Positions 34,485-42,183 of a stretch of DNA of 64,000 bases are shown here, one piece after another. The position numbers and the translations under genes are program-made. Location: the NCBI RefSeq assembly GCF_003399635.1, contig NZ_NBXB01000011.1:300352-364351 (forward strand), read 5' to 3'. The stretch comes from Subtercola boreus (GTDB lineage Bacteria > Actinomycetota > Actinomycetes > Actinomycetales > Microbacteriaceae). The notes under the pieces are model-generated. The model was not told where the DNA came from. It did no database searches and saw only the letters and a program-made list of their open reading frames with translations. Numbering within the stretch: the first letter of the stretch is position 1; every line of letters begins with the position of its first letter.

Positions 34485-35945
34485 TCAGATCCGAACCCCG
34501 CCGCGCTTCTTCAGGTAGAAGAACCCCGTCACGGCGAGCATCACCGCGTAGGCCATCACGAACCAGCCGAGACCGTTGGTGTAGGTGCCGAACGACGTCT
34601 TCGAGAGGCTCAGCAGCTGGGGGATGGCGAACCCGCCGTACGCACCGACGGCGGAGATGATGCCGAGTGCGGCTGCGGCCTTGCGCTGCGTCGAGACGTC
34701 GGAACCGGCGCCGGAATCCTTCGCACCGGCCCGCAGCGCGAACACGGTCGGGATCATCCGGTAGGTCGATCCGTTTCCCGCACCGCTGGCGGCGAAGAGC
34801 ACCAGGAACGCCACCAGGAACAACCAGAAGTTGCCGAGCGGCAGGGTCAGGATGACCACGAGTGCGCCAGCTCCCATGACGACGAAGGCGATCATCGTGA
34901 TGACCGAACCGCCGAACCGGTCAGCGAGCCGGCCCCCCAAGGGTCGGACGAGTGAGCCGACGAGCGCGCCCAGGAAGGCGAGCGACAGGCTGGCGCTGCC
35001 GACACCGAACGTCGAGAACGTGGGGAAGGTGTCGGCGATCAGCTTCGGGAAGACGCTGGCGAAGCCGATGAACGAACCGAAGGTGCCGATGTAGAGGAAG
35101 GCGAGCACCCAGAGGTGCGGCTCACGCACCGCCGCGAGCGAGGCCTTCACGTCGCCCTTTGCGCTGGAGAGGTTGTCCATCCGCTTGTAGGCGCCGAAGA
35201 CGGCGACGAGGATGAGCGGAACCCAGATCCAGCCGGCCAGGGGCAGGTTCAGGGTAGCGGCCGCTCCGATCGTGATGACGATCGGAACCACGAACTGGGC
35301 GACGGATGCTCCCAGGTTGCCTCCCGCGGCATTCAGCCCGAGCGCCCAACCCTTCTGGCTCTGCGGGTAGAAGTAGGTGATGTTGGCCATGGAGCTGGCG
35401 AAGTTGCCCCCGCCGAAGCCGGCGAGCGCTGCAACGAACAGCATCACGCCGAATGGCGTTCCCGGGTTGCTGACGCAGACTGCGAGAGCGATGCTCGGGA
35501 TGAGCAGCAGGCCCGCGGAGATCATCGTCCAGTTGCGGCCGCCGAACTTCGGCACCATGAAGGTGTATGGAAAGCGGAGGGTCGCACCCACCAGGCTCGG
35601 CATCGAGATCAGCCAGAAGATCTGGCCGGTGTCGAAGGTGAAACCGCCCCTCGGCAGCGACACGACCACGATGCTCCAGAGCTGCCAGATGACGAAGCCG
35701 AGGAATTCGGCGAAGATCGACCAGCGGAGGTTGCGGGCGGCGATGTCCTTGCCGCCGCGTGCCCACTGCTCGGCGTCCTCCGGGTTCCAGCCGTCGATGA
35801 CCCGGCCGCGACGGAAGCTGAGCCCGGGCGGGGTCGTGCTGGCTGCGGCAGGTGTGCCGCCGGGCTGCAGATCAGGTGTGGACGGGGCCGCCGCCGTGGA
35901 GGTGCGTTCTTCGGTGACGGGCGCTGAGGTGATCGGTGAGTTCAT
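34485..35945 (-). CDS. narK: NarK-type nitrate/nitrite MFS transporter
   Basis: A 486-aa nitrate/nitrite porter with 12 helices and a Pro/Thr-rich N-terminal tail. Family motifs are visible: FAALAGFGGGNFASSMANITYFYPQSQKGWALGLNAAGGN (nitrate signature 1, about residues 165-205) and a second Gly-rich stretch FAASGAGNGSTYRMIPTVFA (about 380-400). Arg residues in FRFPYTFMVPKFGGRNW and the second half are consistent with anion binding. It lies between nirD-cbiX and nasC on the same strand, within one nitrate assimilation operon. Confidence 0.94.
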   Translation of the reverse strand: MNSPITSAPVTEERTSTAAAPSTPDLQPGGTPAAASTTPPGLSFRRGRVIDGWNPEDAEQWARGGKDIAARNLRWSIFAEFLGFVIWQLWSIVVVSLPRGGFTFDTGQIFWLISMPSLVGATLRFPYTFMVPKFGGRNWTMISAGLLLIPSIALAVCVSNPGTPFGVMLFVAALAGFGGGNFASSMANITYFYPQSQKGWALGLNAAGGNLGASVAQFVVPIVITIGAAATLNLPLAGWIWVPLILVAVFGAYKRMDNLSSAKGDVKASLAAVREPHLWVLAFLYIGTFGSFIGFASVFPKLIADTFPTFSTFGVGSASLSLAFLGALVGSLVRPLGGRLADRFGGSVITMIAFVVMGAGALVVILTLPLGNFWLFLVAFLVLFAASGAGNGSTYRMIPTVFALRAGAKDSGAGSDVSTQRKAAAALGIISAVGAYGGFAIPQLLSLSKTSFGTYTNGLGWFVMAYAVMLAVTGFFYLKKRGGVRI

Positions 35946-35996
35946 CGGTTTCTCCTGTGAGAGGCAGAGCAGTAGCCGGGAAGGGGTGTGGCTTGG

Positions 35997-37082
35997 TCAG
36001 CGGAGCGCTGAAGCGTACAGGTCTGCCACGACGGCGACGAGTTCGGGCGGTGGAGGTTCGCCTTCCCTCAGCAGGGGAGCGCTCGTGGCGTCTGCGGAGG
36101 TCCGGGTGGCGAGAGTACTGAAGTAGCCGGGTGCGAGCAGGTAGGTCGAGACCAGTACGCGGTCATCTGGATGGTCGCGCTGTACGGCGGCGACAGCATC
36201 CGGTACCCGCGGGAACGCCGCAGAGATGAACGAGACCGTCACCTCGGCGTCGAGCGTGTCGGCGAGCATCCGGCCCATCAGGTGGCAGTCCGCGACGGCC
36301 GAGGCGTTGCTCGACCCCGCTGCGGCCAGCACGACCCGGTCGCCGGCCCGGAAGCCGGCTTCGGTGAGGCGCTGGGCCAGCACCTCTGCGAGGCGTGGAT
36401 CGGGCCCGAGCGCACCCGTCACCGTGATGCCGGGGCGGACGGCCGCGTGCTCGGCCAGGTCGACGTGCACGTGGTAGCCGGCCGAGAGCAGCAATGGCAC
36501 GAGGATCACGGGCGAGCCGTCGTCGAGCGCGCCGAGAACGGTGGGCACGTCGGGCTGCTGCACGTCGACGAAAGAGTCGGCCACGGTGAGCTCCGGGTGT
36601 GCGGCGCGGACGGCCTCGACCAGGGCGGCGATGGCCGACTGGCCGGCCGTGTCGGAGGTTCCGTGCGAAGCCGCAACGAGCACGGGCCGCCTGGCCACCT
36701 CCAGCATGCCGTCGGTGATCCGGCTCCGCCAGGTCGGCAGATGGAGCCGATCGTTGGTGAAGCAGCGGCCGGTCTCGAGGTCGAACACGTCTTTGTGCAG
36801 CGGCGACGCGATCGTGGTGCGGTCGCCCCTGGAACCGATGATGCCCCGCGACATCACGAAGGCGCCCGTGGCAGGGTCGGCGTTCGAGACGACGGAGAAG
36901 CGGTCGCCCGGGAGGCGGAAGAGGGCGAGCTGTTCCCCGTCGAGGAGGGCGGCCTCGCCCCAGAGCGGTTCGAGCTGGTCGACGGCGCAGATCGCGTGCC
37001 ACGGGCTGAGGGCTTCCGGCAGTGCCGCCTGCTGGGGCGCTGCCGTGGTGAGTGGGGCTGCCGCTGCCTGGGTGATCGTCAT
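35997..37082 (-). CDS. NirD-like small subunit fused to sirohydrochlorin ferrochelatase (CbiX/SirB)
   Basis: A 361-aa two-domain protein. Residues about 25-128 (SPWHAICAVDQLEPLWGEAALLDGEQLALFR, later SPLHKDVFDLETGRC) form a NirD-type Rieske-like fold without Cys/His cluster ligands, as in NirD subunits of NADH nitrite reductase. Residues about 130-360 are CbiX/SirB: LVAASHGTSDTAG with the catalytic His, and PLLLSAGYHVHVDL with the second His pair. A CbiX C-terminal repeat SFISAAFPRVPDAV and YLLAPGYFSTLATR is present. CbiX-type chelatases insert Fe2+ (or Co2+) into sirohydrochlorin; here siroheme for NirB is the obvious product. The fusion is discussed in the findings. Confidence 0.88.
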   Translation of the reverse strand: MTITQAAAAPLTTAAPQQAALPEALSPWHAICAVDQLEPLWGEAALLDGEQLALFRLPGDRFSVVSNADPATGAFVMSRGIIGSRGDRTTIASPLHKDVFDLETGRCFTNDRLHLPTWRSRITDGMLEVARRPVLVAASHGTSDTAGQSAIAALVEAVRAAHPELTVADSFVDVQQPDVPTVLGALDDGSPVILVPLLLSAGYHVHVDLAEHAAVRPGITVTGALGPDPRLAEVLAQRLTEAGFRAGDRVVLAAAGSSNASAVADCHLMGRMLADTLDAEVTVSFISAAFPRVPDAVAAVQRDHPDDRVLVSTYLLAPGYFSTLATRTSADATSAPLLREGEPPPPELVAVVADLYASALR

Positions 37083-37158
37083 CGTTACTCCTTCCTTCTG
37101 GTGCGTCCCACCCTAGGCAGCCCAGATTTCGCCGGATCGCCTCTCGGGAGTCGGGCTG

Positions 37159-37239
37159 GTAACAAACACCTCACACTCGCCGGAACGTGTCGAGAGGGTT
37201 CGGTCACAAGACGTTACGCGGCCGCAACAGGGTCGAAAC
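37159..37239. promoter_or_regulatory. Putative GlnR-type operator between the divergent nitrate operons
   Basis: In the 200-bp divergent region, GTTAC (37213-37217), GCAAC (37224-37228) and GAAAC (37235-37239) are each separated by 6 bp, close to the actinobacterial GlnR pattern gTnAC-n6-GaAAC-n6. A further GTCAC lies at 37203-37207 and a GTAAC at 37159-37163. The main block ends 43 bp before the nirB start. Nitrogen-limitation control of both operons is inferred. Confidence 0.45.
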
Positions 37240-37282
37240 CGCCCCTTTGTAGCGTGTGAGTACACCCGAGAGAGGCGTATCC

Positions 37283-39934
37283 ATGTTCGAACCAGACCAG
37301 GCCGATGCGGCCTCGGCCACCCGCCACGTCGTCGTGGTGGGCGCAGGCCCTGCGGCCCATCGGTTCACGGAGTCGCTGGCGTCCCGGCTGGGCGCAGGCG
37401 CGTCGGATGCTGCTGCAGCCGGACTCCGCATCACGGTGTTCGGCGACGAACCCCACCGCCCCTACGACAGGGTCGCCCTGTCGAAGCGGCTCGACGGAGC
37501 CCTCGACCTCTCGCTCGGTGACGAGTCTCTCTGGCAGCCCGGCCGCGTGGAACACCGGTCGAACGCGCTCGTTGCGGCGATCGATCCCGGTGCCCGCACC
37601 CTCACTCTCTCGAGCGGTGAGAATGTCGACTACGACGAGCTCGTGCTGGCCACCGGTTCGTGGGCGACCGTGCCGCCGATTCCGAACGCCGCTGCCGGGC
37701 GGGTGTACCGCACCCTCGAAGACGTCGATGGGCTGGCGGGCGAACTGAAAGAACTGACAGCGAGACTCGCTCGACCCGTCGACGTGGTCGTCGTGGGCGG
37801 CGGACTGCTCGGCCTCGAGGCCGCGGGCGGCCTCAACCGTCTGGGAGCACGCGCGGCCCTCGTGCACTCGGGGCGCTGGCTCATGTCGTCACAGCTCGAC
37901 GAGGGCGCGGGCCAGGCCCTCGGGCGACTCATCCGGCAGCAGGGGATCAGCCTGAACCTCGCCGTGCGGCCCTCCGAAGTGCTGCTCGGCGATGATGGGG
38001 AAGTGGTGGGCGTGCTCCTGGCCGATGGACGCCGGCTCGCCGCCGACATCGTGGTCTTCTCGATCGGGATCACCCCGCGCGACGAACTCGCGAGAAACGC
38101 CGGCCTCGCCATCGGAGATCGCGGCGGAATCGTCGTCTCTGAGAGTTGCGCGACGTCGGCCGACCACATCTGGGCCATCGGCGAGGTGGCGAGCATCGGC
38201 GGATTCTGCGTGGGACTGGTCGCACCGGCCAACGCCATGGCCGAGGTGGTCGCCGACCGTCTCTGGGGCGGCCTCGCGGTCTTCCCGGGTATCGACGACG
38301 CGACGAGGCTCAAGCTCTCCGGCGTCGAGGTCGCGAGCTTCGGCGACGCCCTGGGTGCCACGGAGCACTCGATCGAAGTGGTCTATGCCGACCCGGCGCG
38401 CGGGCTCTACCAGAAGATCGTCGTCAGCGACGACGCGAAGACGCTCCTCGGCGGTATCTTCGTCGGCGACGCGGGGCCCTACACCAGCCTCCGTCCGCTG
38501 CTCGGTCGTGAGCTGCCGGCCGAGCCCGGCGCCTACCTCTCCTCAGCGGGTGGTGAACCACCGGCGAGTGCCGACCTGCCCGACGACGTGCAGCTCTGCT
38601 CGTGCAACAACGTCTCTGTCGGCGAGGTGCGGCACGCGATCCACGGCGGGGAGGGGGACTCCCTCGGCTGCACCGACCTCGGCGAGCTGAAGAAGTGCAG
38701 CCGCGCCGGCACCCAGTGCGGGTCGTGCGTACCGCTGCTGAAGAAGATCCTCGAGACCGAGCTGACCGCGGCCGGTGTTGCCGTCTCGAAGGCGCTCTGC
38801 GAGCACGTCAGCCTGAGCCGCAGCGAGCTCTTCGAGTCCGTGCGGATCCTCGGCCTGCACTCGGCCGAAGAGGTCATGGCGCGCTTCGGATCCGGTCTCG
38901 GTTGCGACATCTGCAAGCCCGTGATCGCCTCGGTCCTCGCGACGCAGACCTCGGCGTACATCCTCGACAACGGGGCAGGCCCCATGCAGGACACGAACGA
39001 CCGGGCCCTCGCCAACATGCAGAAGGACGGCACGTACTCGGTCGTGCCGCGCATCCCGGGGGGCGAGATCACCCCGGCGAAGCTCAAGGTGATCGCCGAG
39101 GTCGCTGCCGAATACGACCTTTACACGAAGATCACGGGCGGCCAGCGCATCGACATGTTCGGCGCCCGCCTCGAGCAGCTGCCCGAGATCTGGAAGGTGC
39201 TGGTGGAGGCAGGATTCGAGTCGGGCCAGGCCTACGGCAAGTCGCTCCGCACGGTGAAGTCGTGCGTCGGGTCGACGTGGTGCCGCTACGGCGTGCAGGA
39301 TGCCGTCGCCATGGCCGTGCGTCTCGAACTCCGCTACCGGGGGCTCCGGTCGCCGCACAAGTTCAAGCTGGGCGTGTCGGGCTGTGCCCGCGAATGCGCG
39401 GAGGCCCGCGGCAAGGACATCGGCATCATCGCCAGCGAGAACGGCTGGAACCTCTACGTGGGCGGCAACGGCGGCTATCAGCCGGCCCACGCCCAGCTCC
39501 TCGCGCAGGACCTCGATGACGACACCCTGATCAGGTACATCGACCGTTACGTCATGTACTACATCCGTACCGCGGAGCGTCTGCAGCGTACGGCGCGTTG
39601 GCAGGAGGAACTGCCGGGCGGTCTCGCCCATGTGCGGGAGGTCGTCTGCGAGGACTCCCTCGGCATCGCGGCGGACCTCGAAGAGGCGATGGCGCTGCAC
39701 GTGGAGAACTACGAAGACGAGTGGGCGGCGACGCTGAAGGATCCGGAGCGGCTCCGACGGTTCCGCTCATTCGTCAACGCGCCGAACACTCCGGATCCCG
39801 GGATCGTGAAGGTCTCGGAGCGCGGCCAGAACCGGCCGGCGTTCCCCGACGAGAAAGCAGACGGGCGGGTGCTGCTCTCTGGATCGTCGATTCCGGTGAG
39901 AGCCGCCGCGCCGGAACGAGGAGAGAACGCATGA
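37283..39934 (+). CDS. nirB: NADH-dependent assimilatory nitrite reductase large subunit NirB
   Basis: An 883-aa protein reducing nitrite to ammonium with NADH, FAD, [2Fe-2S], [4Fe-4S] and siroheme. Order: two Rossmann motifs (VVVVGAGPAAHRF near residue 11; VVVVGGGLLGLEAAGGL near 170), BFD [2Fe-2S] domain with CSCNN (about 438) and AGTQCGSC (about 480), a second BFD-like piece with GLGCDICKP, the nitrite/sulfite reductase half-domain and the siroheme/[4Fe-4S] cysteines CVGSTWC (about 661, 667) and GCARECAE (about 700, 704). ATG 37283 behind GAGAGG is preferred to GTG 37256. NirD is encoded separately in the divergent operon. Confidence 0.95.
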   Translation: MFEPDQADAASATRHVVVVGAGPAAHRFTESLASRLGAGASDAAAAGLRITVFGDEPHRPYDRVALSKRLDGALDLSLGDESLWQPGRVEHRSNALVAAIDPGARTLTLSSGENVDYDELVLATGSWATVPPIPNAAAGRVYRTLEDVDGLAGELKELTARLARPVDVVVVGGGLLGLEAAGGLNRLGARAALVHSGRWLMSSQLDEGAGQALGRLIRQQGISLNLAVRPSEVLLGDDGEVVGVLLADGRRLAADIVVFSIGITPRDELARNAGLAIGDRGGIVVSESCATSADHIWAIGEVASIGGFCVGLVAPANAMAEVVADRLWGGLAVFPGIDDATRLKLSGVEVASFGDALGATEHSIEVVYADPARGLYQKIVVSDDAKTLLGGIFVGDAGPYTSLRPLLGRELPAEPGAYLSSAGGEPPASADLPDDVQLCSCNNVSVGEVRHAIHGGEGDSLGCTDLGELKKCSRAGTQCGSCVPLLKKILETELTAAGVAVSKALCEHVSLSRSELFESVRILGLHSAEEVMARFGSGLGCDICKPVIASVLATQTSAYILDNGAGPMQDTNDRALANMQKDGTYSVVPRIPGGEITPAKLKVIAEVAAEYDLYTKITGGQRIDMFGARLEQLPEIWKVLVEAGFESGQAYGKSLRTVKSCVGSTWCRYGVQDAVAMAVRLELRYRGLRSPHKFKLGVSGCARECAEARGKDIGIIASENGWNLYVGGNGGYQPAHAQLLAQDLDDDTLIRYIDRYVMYYIRTAERLQRTARWQEELPGGLAHVREVVCEDSLGIAADLEEAMALHVENYEDEWAATLKDPERLRRFRSFVNAPNTPDPGIVKVSERGQNRPAFPDEKADGRVLLSGSSIPVRAAAPERGENA

Positions 39935-40977
39935 ACGTCACCGTCGACCTCGAAGGGCGCGCCGTCATCGTCGTCGGCCACCAGCCGGCGACCCGCCGGG
40001 TCGAAACGCGCTACCGCGCGGCCGGAGCATTCGTCGAGGTGATGTCGGCGGGCAGGGCACGGGTCGCCCTGGCTGCGGCGCGCACGCCGCCCCACCTCCT
40101 GGTCTGGGTCGACGGACGCGAGTCGCAGCGCGCCGACCTGGCCGCTGTCGCCCGCAGCCTCGGCATCTGGCTGACAGATGAGCAACCGGCCGCCGACCTG
40201 CCCCGCGGCTCCGTCACGCTCGTCGGAGGTGGCCCCGGCGACCTCGGCCTGGTCACCGTCGCCGGACGGCAGGCTCTCCTCGAGGCGGATGTCGTGCTCT
40301 ACGACAGGCTCGCTCCGACCGAGACCTTGGAGGCCTGGGCGCCGGCCGCAGAACTCATCGATGTCGGCAAGACCCCCGGCCACCACGCGACCCCCCAGCA
40401 CGAGATCGAGCGGATCCTCGTCGAGCGGGCGCTTCGCGGCCTCGCCGTTGTGCGCCTCAAGGGCGGCGATCCGTTCGTCTTCGGCCGGGGCGGCGAAGAG
40501 GTCATCGCCTGCCGCGAGAACCGCATCCCCGTCACCGTCGTGCCCGGCGTCACAAGCGCCATCTCGGTGCCGGCGGCTGCGGGCATCCCGGTCACCCACC
40601 GCGACATCAGCCGCACCTTCACCGTGATCTCGGGCCACGCACCGCTCACCGAGAGCGAACTCACCCACCTCACCGGGCTCGACGGCACGATCGTCATCCT
40701 GATGGGCGCAGGCACCCTCGTGCAGACCATCGCCGGGCTCCTCCAGCGCGGGATGCGCCCGGGGATGCCGCTGGCCATCGTCGAACGCGGGTACAGCATC
40801 CACCAGCGCACCACCTTCAGCACGGTCGGCGAGATCACGTCGGGCCTCGGCCGACTCGGTCTCCGCTCGCCGGCCGTCATCGTCATCGGCGAAGTCGTTC
40901 GGGTAGCCTCGGATGACGCGGCCGCGCGGGGCTGCGTACAGGACATCGTCGAGTCGCTGCCCGTGCCGTCGCAGTGA
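39931..40977 (+). CDS. cobA: Uroporphyrinogen-III C-methyltransferase with degenerate Met8-like N-terminus
   Basis: A 348-aa protein. Residues about 92-330 are SUMT, which makes precorrin-2 with two SAM molecules: VTLVGGGPGDLGLVTVAGRQAL (signature 1) and VVRLKGGDPFVFGRGGEE (signature 2), with PGVTSAISVPAAAGIPVTHR. Residues 1-88 resemble the first part of a precorrin-2 dehydrogenase (Met8/CysG-N), but the NAD-binding GGGxVA motif is replaced by VGHQPATRRVE and the remainder is missing, so dehydrogenase activity is doubtful. ATGA overlap with nirB implies co-translation for siroheme supply. Confidence 0.93.
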   Translation: MNVTVDLEGRAVIVVGHQPATRRVETRYRAAGAFVEVMSAGRARVALAAARTPPHLLVWVDGRESQRADLAAVARSLGIWLTDEQPAADLPRGSVTLVGGGPGDLGLVTVAGRQALLEADVVLYDRLAPTETLEAWAPAAELIDVGKTPGHHATPQHEIERILVERALRGLAVVRLKGGDPFVFGRGGEEVIACRENRIPVTVVPGVTSAISVPAAAGIPVTHRDISRTFTVISGHAPLTESELTHLTGLDGTIVILMGAGTLVQTIAGLLQRGMRPGMPLAIVERGYSIHQRTTFSTVGEITSGLGRLGLRSPAVIVIGEVVRVASDDAAARGCVQDIVESLPVPSQ

Positions 40978-41022
40978 GCGCGGTAGTTGCAGGAAGCGCG
41001 GAGCAAGGGGGGTGATCGCGGG

Positions 41023-42165
41023 GTGAGTGACAGTGCGCTGCCGGATGCCGCGGGGCCCGGCTTTCGCAGCGATCAGCTCGACGGCTTCCGCATCGGAGTG
41101 ACCTCCGACCGGCGTTCCGAAGATCTCATCGCGGCTTTCGAACGCCGCGGGGCCGACGTGACGCATGCGCCCACGATCCGCATGACCGGGGTGAGCAACG
41201 ACGGGGCGCTCGAGGCAGAAACCCGCGCGATCATCGCTGCGAAGCCCGACATCCTGCTGGCCACCACCTCCTACGGCATCCGGCGCTGGTTCGAAGCCGC
41301 CGACGCCGCGGGGGTCGGGGATGCCCTGGCCGCCCAGCTCGAACACACACGGATACTGGTGCGGGGGCCGAAAGCGCGCGGTGCCATCCGGGCCGCCGGG
41401 CTCGACGACGACGGCATGAGCGAGCGCGAGACGACGACGTCGCTCGTCGACCTCGTGCTCCGCAGCTCCGTCATGGGTCAGACCGTCGCCGTCCAGCTGC
41501 ACGGCTTCACCGACCCCGTGCAGCTCGCACGCCTGACAGCCGCGGGTGCCGGCCTCTTCACCGCCGCGCCGTACCGCTGGGAGCAGCACGAGGACTCCGG
41601 CCGGGTTCTCCGCCTCATCGATTCGATCTGCCAGTCGTCGGTCGACGCGGTCACCTTCACGAGCGCCCCGGCCGTCGAATCGCTGTTCACGACGGCAGAG
41701 TCAGCCGGCAAACTCGGCGAACTGCAGGCTGCGTTCCGGGAGAACGTGGTTGCGGCTGCTGTCGGCCCCGTCACCGCTGCGCCGCTCGTCGAGGCGGGCA
41801 TCCTGCCGATCGTCCCCGACCGGTTCCGTATGGGCGCGCTCATCCGGTTGCTCTGCGAGCACCTCGAGGAGACCCAGATCAGACGGCTCGACTTCGAGCA
41901 CGGCCAGATCGAGTTGCGCGGCCGCTCGGTGTCAGTCAACGGGGTGAAGGCCACGCTCAGCCCGGTGTCGCTCGCGATCTTCCGCGCCCTGCTGGATGCC
42001 CGGGGTGCGACGGTCTCGCGCCAACAGCTCGCGGGCGCCGTCCCGGAGGCGCTCGACGATCACGGTGTCGACGTGGCGATCAGTCGGCTCCGGCAGAGCC
42101 TGCCGAATCCCGCCGCGATCACGACGGTGGTCAAGCGCGGCTACCGCATCGCGACACCCGTCTGA
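41023..42165 (+). CDS. nnaR: NnaR-type regulator: HemD-like domain plus winged-helix DNA-binding domain
   Basis: A 380-aa fusion. Residues about 15-270 resemble uroporphyrinogen-III synthase (HemD): RIGVTSDRRSEDLIAAFERRGADVTHAPTIRM, TSYGIRRWFEAAD and AVTFTSAPAVESLF. Residues about 285-378 are an OmpR-type winged helix (VKATLSPVSLAIFRALLDARGATVSRQQLAGA, then GVDVAISRLRQSL and VVKRGYRI). This architecture is known from NnaR, the nitrate/nitrite assimilation regulator of Streptomyces and mycobacteria. GTG 41023 follows AAGGGGGG. It is likely the local activator working with GlnR; residual enzymatic activity is unlikely but cannot be excluded. Confidence 0.9.
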   Translation: MSDSALPDAAGPGFRSDQLDGFRIGVTSDRRSEDLIAAFERRGADVTHAPTIRMTGVSNDGALEAETRAIIAAKPDILLATTSYGIRRWFEAADAAGVGDALAAQLEHTRILVRGPKARGAIRAAGLDDDGMSERETTTSLVDLVLRSSVMGQTVAVQLHGFTDPVQLARLTAAGAGLFTAAPYRWEQHEDSGRVLRLIDSICQSSVDAVTFTSAPAVESLFTTAESAGKLGELQAAFRENVVAAAVGPVTAAPLVEAGILPIVPDRFRMGALIRLLCEHLEETQIRRLDFEHGQIELRGRSVSVNGVKATLSPVSLAIFRALLDARGATVSRQQLAGAVPEALDDHGVDVAISRLRQSLPNPAAITTVVKRGYRIATPV

Positions 42166-42183
42166 GCGCCAGGCGCGGCGGCG

